Below are positions 47,874 to 54,997 of a DNA stretch of 64,000 nucleotides, piece by piece. The stretch covers positions 496,001 through 560,000 of the forward strand of contig NZ_FOLP01000001.1 in assembly GCF_900112425.1 (NCBI RefSeq), given 5' to 3'. The stretch comes from Variovorax sp. OK212 (GTDB taxonomy: Bacteria; Pseudomonadota; Gammaproteobacteria; Burkholderiales; Burkholderiaceae_C). Position 1 is the first letter of the stretch, and every line of letters begins with the position of its first letter. The position numbers and the translations under genes are program-made. The notes beneath the pieces are model-generated. The model saw only the letters and a list, made by a program, of their open reading frames with translations, was not told the DNA's origin and ran no database searches.

Positions 47874-48827
47874 ATGCCGGACCTTATTTCCATCGAGGAT
47901 CTTTCTCGGGGCGACATCGAACATATTTTTTCGAGCATCGACCACATACGGCGCTCGCCCGACGACTTTCGCCGGGCGCTGGCCGGCAAGGTGGTGTGCA
48001 TGCTTTTCTTCGAGCCCAGCACGCGCACCCGCTGGAGCTTCGAGGCGGCGGCCCACCGCCTGGGCGCGCAGGTGCTGAGCGTTCCGGACGCGCGCAACAC
48101 CCGGCTGGAACTGGGCGAGAGCCTGCTCGACACCACGCGCATGGCCGGCTTCTATTGCGACGCCGTGGTGGCTCGCCACGCGGACGACCGTGTCATGCAG
48201 CGGATCAAGGACACGATCCGCGTGCCGCTGATCAACGCGGGCGAGGGCCGCACGCAGCACCCCACGCAGACCTTGATCGACCTTTACACGCTGCGCGAGC
48301 ATTTCGGCGGCATCGACAACCTGCACATCGGCATTGCGGGCGGCATCCGGTATTCGCGCGCCGCCAAATCGCTGATTGCGGGCTTGCGCAAGTTCAGCAA
48401 TGTCCGGCTGCATGTGGTCGATGCGCCGCACGACGCCGACGAGGGCAGCGCATTTCCGCCGGCGCTGGGCGAATTGAACGGCGTGGCGCCGCTCGAATAT
48501 CCGTCGATGAAGGAAATGATCGGCCATGTCGACATGGTGTACGTGGTGCGCGTGCAGCAGGAGAAATTCACCGATCCGGCCGCCTATGCGCGCCAATTGC
48601 AGAAGTGCCGGTTGCATCGTGGGCTGCTTTCGCGCGCCTCGGCAGGGCTCATCGTCATGCATTGCCTGCCGCGCACCGACGAGCTCGATGCCGACGTCGA
48701 CGAGACGCCGCAGAACAAGTACTTCCAGCAGGCGCGCCATGGCGTGGCCGTGCGAAGCGCGACGCTGCTCCGCGCGCTGGGTCACCGCACGGCCAACCGG
48801 CTGATCGGCGCGAGCAGGCCATGCTGA
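47874..48827 (+). CDS. Aspartate/ornithine carbamoyltransferase family protein, atypical
   Basis: 317 residues. The carbamoyl phosphate site FFEPSTRTRWSFEAAAHRL and HPTQTLIDLYTL are intact, as is RVQQEKF (the Arg-Val-Gln of aspartate transcarbamylase). Two features are odd. The 80s-loop lysine region (KKGE in E. coli PyrB) reads LELGES, without lysine. The 240s loop reads HCLPRTDEL, mixing HCLP of ornithine with HPLPR of aspartate transcarbamylases. The acceptor may therefore be neither aspartate nor ornithine. GAGGGAG lies 6 bp before ATG 47874. The neighbours (N-carbamoyl hydrolase, LysR, transporter) suggest catabolism, not pyrimidine synthesis. Confidence 0.8.
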   Translation: MPDLISIEDLSRGDIEHIFSSIDHIRRSPDDFRRALAGKVVCMLFFEPSTRTRWSFEAAAHRLGAQVLSVPDARNTRLELGESLLDTTRMAGFYCDAVVARHADDRVMQRIKDTIRVPLINAGEGRTQHPTQTLIDLYTLREHFGGIDNLHIGIAGGIRYSRAAKSLIAGLRKFSNVRLHVVDAPHDADEGSAFPPALGELNGVAPLEYPSMKEMIGHVDMVYVVRVQQEKFTDPAAYARQLQKCRLHRGLLSRASAGLIVMHCLPRTDELDADVDETPQNKYFQQARHGVAVRSATLLRALGHRTANRLIGASRPC

Positions 48828-49602
48828 GCACGCTGGTCCTGCCCGGGCTGGGCCTGTTCATCGGCACGGTGGCGGTGACGATCGGGGGCGGGGCCACGGC
48901 GGGCGTGCCGCTGCTGCTGCTCTTGGGGCATTCGGGCGCGCAGAGCATCGCCACCGTCAAGTTCGCGCTGCTCGGCTCCTTCGTGACCGGAGCGCTGGCG
49001 CACCGCGCAGTCGGTACCGGTACCCGTACCGGTGCCGCCAAGCCCGTCAGGCTGCCCTGGGTGACGTGGCCGCTCGCGGTGGTGGGTTCGGTCTCGGGCT
49101 CGCTGCTGGTGGTCGGCGTGGCCGACCGGGTGCTCAAGGTCGCGGTCGCGCTGTCGATGATCGTGATTCTCTGGATCACGCACCGCACCGCACCGACTTC
49201 TCGCAGCGCCCGCGAAATGCGAATGCCCGCTTGCCGCCGACGCCGGTGGGCGTGGCGGTGATCTTCGGGCTGTGCGTGTACTCGGGCTTCTTCGGTGCCG
49301 GCTTCGGCACCTTCCTGATCCTTGCGCTGATGCGCTGCTACGGCCTCACGTTCCGCGAAAGCGCGAGCGCCATGACCCGCATCAACCTGCTGGCGGTCGG
49401 GGCGTCGGTGCTCACCTTCGTCTCCAGCGGCGCCGTCGACTTTCGCCTGGGCGTTCCGCTGTTCATCGGGTGCGCGGCGGGCGGCCTGCTCGGCGCGTGG
49501 GTGGCGCGCGTGGCGGACCCGAAGCGCATGAAGACCGCGTTCCTGGTCTTCACGCTGCTGCTCGGCATCAAGCTGCTGTGGGAGGCGTCTGCCTGCCCGT
49601 AG
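48821..49602 (+). pseudogene. TSUP-family (DUF81/TauE) membrane transporter, frameshifted
   Basis: The first part (from ATG 48821) encodes MLSTLVLPGLGLFIGTVAVT and several helices, then runs out of frame to a stop at 49261. The rest (GVAVIFGLCVYSGFFGAGFG and on to LLGIKLLWEASACP) continues in the frame one base back. The break lies in three tandem CACCG copies at 49181-49195. Removing one copy restores a single 258-residue frame of normal TSUP size and topology. TSUP proteins export or import small organic anions. The start overlaps the carbamoyltransferase stop by 7 bp, so the two are one operon. Whether this is a true mutation, a switch or a sequencing error is open. Confidence 0.85.
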
Positions 49603-49621
49603 CGCGACACCGTGAACAGAG

Positions 49622-51223
49622 TCAAAGCTGGTCGGTCGGCACGAACCAGGAGAACAGCAGCAGTTGCAGGCGCGTCAGCATGCTCGAGTCGGGCTCGCTG
49701 TCGAGCACCTCGTTGGTGACGTCGCCGGTGCCGACCCATTCCACGTTCTGGCCGTCGGGCTTGAGGGTCACGCGGTACACGCCTTCGATGTCGTCGAGCT
49801 GGTAGGCGAAGAGCAGCGCCTGCGTCAGGTCGAAGCTGCGCACGCGCACGCCGAACTCGGTGTTCAGCAGGGCCGAGCGCGGGTCGAGGTTCATGGAGCC
49901 GAGCAGCACCCATTGCCGGTCGACCAGCGCCAGCTTGGCGTGCAGCCGGCCGCGCGCCTTCTTCAGCAGGTCGCGGAACTGGCCGCTGCGCCGCAGCTGC
50001 TGGGTGCTCACCTCGTACAGGTTCACGCCCAGCTTGAGCATGTCCACGCGGTAGCGGTTGTAGTTGATGTTGACCAGCGGCTCGTCGCTGTCGGCCAGCG
50101 AGTTGGTGATCACGGTGATGTTCACGCCGTGCTCGCGCCCCATGCGGATGCGCTCCATGCCCTCGTCGCCCGGAATGAAGTAGGGCGAGATCACCACCAC
50201 GTTCGAGCGCGCGGTGGCCAGCATCTCGTGGAAGCGGTGCGCCAGCGATTCGGTGGGCGTGGCCATGACGCCGAGCGCCTTGTTGGGGCTGTCGGCCGTG
50301 GCGTTCGCCTCGGCGCGCATCCATTTCAGCTCGGCCACGTTGGCCAGCTGCGCGCCCAGCGGCAGGTCGCCCAGCATGTCGGTGATGGGCAGCGGGTCGG
50401 GCGCAGGCGCGTGGGCGGGGGAGGTCGCTTCTTCGAAGTCGGCCTTCAGCTCGGCGGGCGTGCGGCTCGTGCCGGCCACCCGCTTGAGCGGGTAGACCAC
50501 GTCGCTGTTCCAGTAGGTGTCGAAGACGTTGGCGGCCTCGGGCACCACGGGGCCGGCCAGCAGCAGCTCGAAGTCGATGAAGTTCGCGTTCTCGGCGCGC
50601 AGGAAGTACTCGTCGGCCAGGTTGCGGCCGCCCGCGATCATCATCGCGCCGTCGGCCACGAACAGCTTGTTGTGCATGCGGTGGTTGAGCCGGCGGAAGT
50701 CGGTGAAGAACTCCAGCCAGCGCCCCGACGAGTGGTCGCGCATGTTCACGAAGGGGTTGAACAGCCGCACCTCGGCATTCGGCTCCGAGGCCAGGCCGAG
50801 CAGCAGGCGGTCCATGCCGGCCGTGTAGAAGTCGTCGAGCAGCAGCCGCACGCGCACGCCCCGGCGCGCGGCATTGCGCATTTCGCGCAGCAGCAGGCGC
50901 CCGGTCTTGTCGTTGCCGAGCTGGTAGGTCTGGATGTCGAGCGACGACCTGGCGCGCCGCATGAGCTCGAGCCGCGCGTCGAGCGCGAACGACGCCTCGA
51001 TCAGCGGCCGCATGCTCGACAGCCCGTCGGGCGGCGAGTTCAGGCTCGTGGCCGCGCGGCCGAGTTCGGTGGACTGGGAGGCCGCGATGGCGAGCGTCGG
51101 CGCTTCGGGCGCGCGCGGCGGAAGTCCGGCGCAGGCGGTCAGCGCGAAGGCGGCCGCCAGGGTCATCAGGCGCAGCGCCGGGCCACGCAGCGCGGGAAAC
51201 AAAAGGGCAATGAGCTTGAACAT
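49622..51223 (-). CDS. Phospholipase D-family lipoprotein (cardiolipin synthase ClsC-like)
   Basis: 533 residues. Two HKD catalytic motifs are present: HNKLFVADGAMMIAGGRN (first half) and HAKLALVDRQWVLLGSMN (second half), as in cardiolipin synthases and PLD enzymes. The N-terminus has a hydrophobic signal ending in LTACAG, a lipobox with Cys at about residue 31, so it is probably membrane-anchored on the periplasmic side. The sequence pattern (SLDIQTYQLGNDKTGRLLL) is closest to ClsC-type enzymes. It stands alone, convergent with the TSUP gene and divergent from the TonB receptor gene. Confidence 0.85.
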   Translation of the reverse strand: MFKLIALLFPALRGPALRLMTLAAAFALTACAGLPPRAPEAPTLAIAASQSTELGRAATSLNSPPDGLSSMRPLIEASFALDARLELMRRARSSLDIQTYQLGNDKTGRLLLREMRNAARRGVRVRLLLDDFYTAGMDRLLLGLASEPNAEVRLFNPFVNMRDHSSGRWLEFFTDFRRLNHRMHNKLFVADGAMMIAGGRNLADEYFLRAENANFIDFELLLAGPVVPEAANVFDTYWNSDVVYPLKRVAGTSRTPAELKADFEEATSPAHAPAPDPLPITDMLGDLPLGAQLANVAELKWMRAEANATADSPNKALGVMATPTESLAHRFHEMLATARSNVVVISPYFIPGDEGMERIRMGREHGVNITVITNSLADSDEPLVNINYNRYRVDMLKLGVNLYEVSTQQLRRSGQFRDLLKKARGRLHAKLALVDRQWVLLGSMNLDPRSALLNTEFGVRVRSFDLTQALLFAYQLDDIEGVYRVTLKPDGQNVEWVGTGDVTNEVLDSEPDSSMLTRLQLLLFSWFVPTDQL

Positions 51224-51355
51224 GGAGGCGGCCAGCGCACGGGGCGTGCGGGCGGCATCGTAGCTGCTTCGCCTTGGAAAAGAGACGTAATTTCACAACG
51301 CAACGCCCTTCACGCAGGTTGGAATTTGCGTGAATCGTTAACTTCCACCCAATAC

Positions 51356-51374
51356 AATGAGAATAGTTCTTAAT
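51356..51374 (+). promoter_or_regulatory. Fur box before the siderophore receptor gene
   Basis: AATGAGAATAGTTCTTAAT is a 9-1-9 inverted repeat with 6 of 9 symmetric positions, close to the TGATAAT-N-ATTATCA form of Fur sites. It overlaps a TACAAT -10-like element (51353-51358) and ends 23 bp before the start codon. Confidence 0.7.
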
Positions 51375-51396
51375 TGTGTTTGAGGTCGGTTTTCCT

Positions 51397-53517
51397 ATGA
51401 AGAAGTTTGTGGCGCGGCGCAAGGCCGCTTCGGTGCTGGTCGGATGCCTGGCAATCTACGCGCAGCACCAGGTGCTGGCCCAGTCGGCGAACACCGGCTC
51501 GTTGCCTGAAGTGCGGGTGGACGCCAATGCCGAGGCCGAGACGGCCACCTCCGCCGTCATTGGCTACCGCGCGAAGAACGCGGTCACCGCCACCAAGACC
51601 GACACGCCCTTGGCCGAGACGCCGCAATCGGTGACGGTGGTCACGCGCGACCAGATGGTCGACCAGGGCGCCACCAGCCTGCAGGACGCGCTCAGCTACG
51701 CCGCCGGCGTGCGCTCCGACGCCTACGGTGTCGACTCCCGCTCCGACGGCTTCTCGGTGCGCGGCAGTGACGCGTCCGTGTACCTCGACGGACTGCAGAC
51801 CTATTCCTCGGGCTACTACACCGCCACCGCGCGCCCCGACCCCTACACGCTGGAGCGCCTGGAAGTGCTGCGGGGGCCGGCCGGCATGCTGTTCGGCGCG
51901 GGCACGGCGGGCGGCGTGGTCAACATGGTCAGCAAGCGCCCGCAGCAGCAGGCGTACCGCGAAGTGGGCGTGCAGATCGGCTCGTTCGGCCGCAAGCAGG
52001 TGCAGGCCGACCTCACCGGCCCGCTGACGGCCGACGGCGCGTGGTCGTACCGGCTGGTGGCGTTGCAGCGCAAGTCCGACACGCAGGTCGACTACGTGCC
52101 CGACGACCGCTCGCTCATCATGCCGTCGCTTTCCTGGCGCCCCAATGCCGCGACCTCGCTGACGCTGCAGGGCCTGTGGCAGAAGGACAAGACCGGCAGC
52201 ACCGCGCAGTTCCTGCCCTGGCAGGGCACCATCCTGGCGAACGTCAACGGCCGGCTGCCGTCCAGCCGCTTCATCGGCGAACCGGGCGACGGCTACGACA
52301 CCGAGCGCAAGACCTTCGGCTGGCAGTTCGAGCACCGCTTCAACGACGACTGGACCTTCCGCCAGAACTTCCGCACGTCGCGCACGTACAACGACTCGCA
52401 CTACCACTACGCCGACTTCTTCTCGCTGCCCGGCGGCTGGGGCCTGGACCCGGTCGGCCAGCGCCTGATCGGCCGCATCAACTCCAAGTCGCTGGCCTGG
52501 ACCCGCATGACCGGCGTGGATAACCACGTCGAGGGCCACTTCGACACCGGCGCGGTGCGCCACACGCTGCTGATGGGCGCCGAGTATTCGCGCCAGCGCC
52601 AGGACAAGATCGACGGCTCCGCCTACAGCGCCATCGACGCCTATGCGCCGGTCTACGGCATCGGCTACGTGCCGGTGACCGAGTTCACCAACCGGCCCCG
52701 CACCACCCAGCGCAACGCCGGCGTCTACGTGCAGGACCAGATGAAGCTGGACAACTGGATCTTCGTGGCCGGCCTGCGCTACGACCGCAGCACCTCCGGC
52801 ACGGCGGGCAGCGATTCGGAGACCACCAGTGCCACCTCGCGCCGCCTGGGCGTGATGTACACGCTGCCGTCGGGCTGGTCGCCGTACCTGAGCTACACCG
52901 AATCCTTCACCCCGCAGGCAGGAACCAACGCCGAGGGCAACCTGTTCAAGCCGTTGCGCGGCGAGCAGGTCGAAGCCGGCGTCAAGTACCAGCCCGCGGG
53001 CTCGGCGACGAGCTTCACCGCCTCGGTGTTCTCGCTCAAGGAAAAGAACCGCATCGTCTCCGACAGCACCAACCCGAACTACGGCCGCCAGGTCGATGCC
53101 ACCAAGAACAAGGGCGTCGAGCTCGAGCTCAAGACCACGCTGGCGCGCGATGTCGACCTGATCGCCAACTACACCAACATCGACGTCGATCGCAAGCTCA
53201 CCGAGCAGCCGCGCAACCAGGTGTCGATGTGGGGCAAGTACCGCTTCTCCATCGCCGGCGTGCCGGGCTTCTCGGCCGGTGCCGGCGTGCGCTACATGAG
53301 CGGCTTCACGGACGTCGACGGCACCAGCGCGGGTCCGCGCGTGCCTTCCGTGACGCTGGTGGACCTGATGCTGGCGTACGAGTCGGCCAAGTGGCGCTAC
53401 GCCCTGAACATCAACAACGCGACCGACAAGACCTACTTCAGCACCTGCCTCTCGCGCGGCGACTGCTGGTACGGCGCACGCCGCAGCGTGGTGGCGAGCG
53501 CCACCTACCGTTTCTAA
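51397..53517 (+). CDS. TonB-dependent siderophore receptor
   Basis: 706 residues. Outer-membrane barrel with plug. A TonB-box-like SLPEVRVDA follows the signal peptide (cleaved near VLAQS, about residue 29). The plug motifs DTPLAETPQSVTVVTRDQM and FSVRGSDASVYLDGLQ are typical of FhuA/FpvA-type ferric siderophore receptors. The last strand ends in VVASATYRF. An in-frame ATG 21 bp earlier is less likely than MKKFVARRK. The Fur box, the PepSY protein and the small membrane protein downstream form an iron uptake operon. The siderophore is unknown. Confidence 0.92.
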   Translation: MKKFVARRKAASVLVGCLAIYAQHQVLAQSANTGSLPEVRVDANAEAETATSAVIGYRAKNAVTATKTDTPLAETPQSVTVVTRDQMVDQGATSLQDALSYAAGVRSDAYGVDSRSDGFSVRGSDASVYLDGLQTYSSGYYTATARPDPYTLERLEVLRGPAGMLFGAGTAGGVVNMVSKRPQQQAYREVGVQIGSFGRKQVQADLTGPLTADGAWSYRLVALQRKSDTQVDYVPDDRSLIMPSLSWRPNAATSLTLQGLWQKDKTGSTAQFLPWQGTILANVNGRLPSSRFIGEPGDGYDTERKTFGWQFEHRFNDDWTFRQNFRTSRTYNDSHYHYADFFSLPGGWGLDPVGQRLIGRINSKSLAWTRMTGVDNHVEGHFDTGAVRHTLLMGAEYSRQRQDKIDGSAYSAIDAYAPVYGIGYVPVTEFTNRPRTTQRNAGVYVQDQMKLDNWIFVAGLRYDRSTSGTAGSDSETTSATSRRLGVMYTLPSGWSPYLSYTESFTPQAGTNAEGNLFKPLRGEQVEAGVKYQPAGSATSFTASVFSLKEKNRIVSDSTNPNYGRQVDATKNKGVELELKTTLARDVDLIANYTNIDVDRKLTEQPRNQVSMWGKYRFSIAGVPGFSAGAGVRYMSGFTDVDGTSAGPRVPSVTLVDLMLAYESAKWRYALNINNATDKTYFSTCLSRGDCWYGARRSVVASATYRF

Positions 53518-53550
53518 AATAAGGTCTACGACCGAAGCCACCACGACGAC

Positions 53551-54747
53551 ATGAACAGCCGAAAAATCAAGACCTGGGCCTGGGTGCACAAGTGGAGCAG
53601 CCTCGTGTGCACGGTGTTCATGCTGCTGCTGTGCCTGACGGGCCTGCCGCTCATCTTCCACCACGAGATCGGCCACCTGCTGGGCACCGAGGTCGAGGCG
53701 CCGAAGATGCCGGCCGGCACGCCGCGCATCAGCTTGGACCGCGTGCTCGACATCGCGAAGGCGCAGCACCCCGAGCGCGTGGTGCAGTTCGTCTCGCAGC
53801 CCGAGGACGACGACGGCCTGTGGTTCGTCACGCTCACGCCCACGCCGGCGCCCACGGACGACTTCAAGTCGATCGCGGTCGATGCGCGCACGGGCACCAT
53901 CCTCGCGCAGCCCAAGTTCGACGAGGGCTTCATGTACGTGATGTTCAAGCTGCACGTCGACCTGTTCGCGGGCCTGCCGGGCAAGCTGTTCCTCGGCTTC
54001 ATGGGCCTGCTGCTGCTGGTGGCCATCGTCTCCGGCGTGGTGCTGTATTCGCCGTTCATGCGCAAGCTCGACTTCGGCACGGTGCGCCGCGAGAAGCGCC
54101 CGCGCCTGAAGTGGCTCGACCTGCACAACCTGCTGGGCGTCGTCACGCTGGTGTGGCTGTTCGTGGTGGGGTCGACCGGCATGATCAACACCTGGGCCGA
54201 CCTGCTCATCAAGTACTGGCAGTACGACCAGCTCAGCGCGCTGCTCACGCCCTACAAGAACGAGCCGGTGGTGGCCGTGAACGAGCGCGCCTCGGTGCAG
54301 CGCTCGATGGACGCCGCGCTGCAGCACGCGCCCGGCATGAAGCTGTCGTTCATCGCGTTCCCCGGCACCTCGTTCTCCAGCCCGCACCACACCACCTTCT
54401 TCGTGCGCGGCAGCGAGCCCTTCACCTCGAAGCTCTTCCAGCCGGTGCTGGTCGACGCCAAGACGGCGCAGGTGTCGGCCTCGCCCAAGCTGCCCTGGTA
54501 CCTCACGGCGCTGCTGGTGTCGCAGCCGCTGCACTTCGGCGACTACGGCGGCATGCCGATGCAGATCATCTGGGCGCTGCTCGACGTCGCCACCATCATC
54601 GTGCTGGGCAGCGGCCTGTACCTGTGGCTCAAGCGGGGAAACACCGTGCCCGTGGCCAGCAAGGCCAAGCCCGCGGCGCATGAAGCGCCGCAGCTCCCGG
54701 GCCCCTCGCAACCCGAGCCGGCACCGGCCATGAAGGTGCAGGCATGA
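53551..54747 (+). CDS. PepSY-associated transmembrane protein, siderophore-iron reductase type
   Basis: 398 residues. The N-terminal RKIKTWAWVHKWSSLVCTVF with a first helix at about 15-35, then PepSY-type periplasmic sequence, helices at about 150-170 and 195-215, and a last helix near 345-365 give the standard four-helix PepSY_TM layout. Conserved His residues (HKWSS, FHHEIGHL, DLHNLLG, LHFGDYGG) may bind heme and support reductive release of iron from siderophores. It lies 33 bp after the receptor gene. The C-terminus is Pro/Ala-rich. Confidence 0.88.
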   Translation: MNSRKIKTWAWVHKWSSLVCTVFMLLLCLTGLPLIFHHEIGHLLGTEVEAPKMPAGTPRISLDRVLDIAKAQHPERVVQFVSQPEDDDGLWFVTLTPTPAPTDDFKSIAVDARTGTILAQPKFDEGFMYVMFKLHVDLFAGLPGKLFLGFMGLLLLVAIVSGVVLYSPFMRKLDFGTVRREKRPRLKWLDLHNLLGVVTLVWLFVVGSTGMINTWADLLIKYWQYDQLSALLTPYKNEPVVAVNERASVQRSMDAALQHAPGMKLSFIAFPGTSFSSPHHTTFFVRGSEPFTSKLFQPVLVDAKTAQVSASPKLPWYLTALLVSQPLHFGDYGGMPMQIIWALLDVATIIVLGSGLYLWLKRGNTVPVASKAKPAAHEAPQLPGPSQPEPAPAMKVQA

Positions 54748-54932
54748 AGGAGCACCAAGGCTTCTGGCGCATGTGGGGCTGGCCGATCGCGCTGGGCCTG
54801 CTGACGACCTTCGGGCTGATCTCCGCGCTCTTCAGCGACGGCGGGCTGGGCGACATCCTGGCGTGGATCACGCTGGGCATCCCGGTCGCGGTCTGCGCCT
54901 GGTTCGGCTGGCGCAAGGCACCCGCCCGCTAG
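54744..54932 (+). CDS. Small two-helix membrane protein of the iron uptake operon
   Basis: 62 residues: MKEHQGFWRMWGWPIALGLL, then a second hydrophobic stretch, ending WFGWRKAPAR. Two transmembrane helices. It starts inside the PepSY stop codon (ATGA overlap), so expression is coupled. Similar small proteins often accompany PepSY proteins, but no function is known to me. Confidence 0.75.
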   Translation: MKEHQGFWRMWGWPIALGLLTTFGLISALFSDGGLGDILAWITLGIPVAVCAWFGWRKAPAR

Positions 54933-54944
54933 TTTTCCCTGAGC

Positions 54945-54960
54945 GTCGCGCCATCGCGAC
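54945..54960 (+). promoter_or_regulatory. First hairpin upstream of the second TonB receptor gene
   Basis: GTCGCG-CCAT-CGCGAC, perfect 6-bp stem. Its right half contains CATCGCG (54952-54958), the same heptamer that opens the second hairpin at 54969, so the two could compete for the start-codon sequence CGCGATG. Confidence 0.45.
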
Positions 54961-54968
54961 ACGAACGG

Positions 54969-54997
54969 CATCGCGCCGACGCAGAATCGGCGCGATG
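54969..54997 (+). promoter_or_regulatory. Perfect 11-bp hairpin enclosing the start codon of the second TonB receptor
   Basis: CATCGCGCCGA (54969-54979) pairs with TCGGCGCGATG (54987-54997) around a 7-base loop. The last three bases of the stem are the ATG. A stable stem here should block ribosome entry unless it is opened, so it is a candidate translational control element. Confidence 0.55.

Noticed and set aside
51370..54711. Long minus-strand open frame of 1113 codons opposite the siderophore receptor and PepSY genes
   Set aside because: Same reason: low-complexity His/Arg/Val composition and no motif, while the plus strand carries clear receptor and PepSY signatures.
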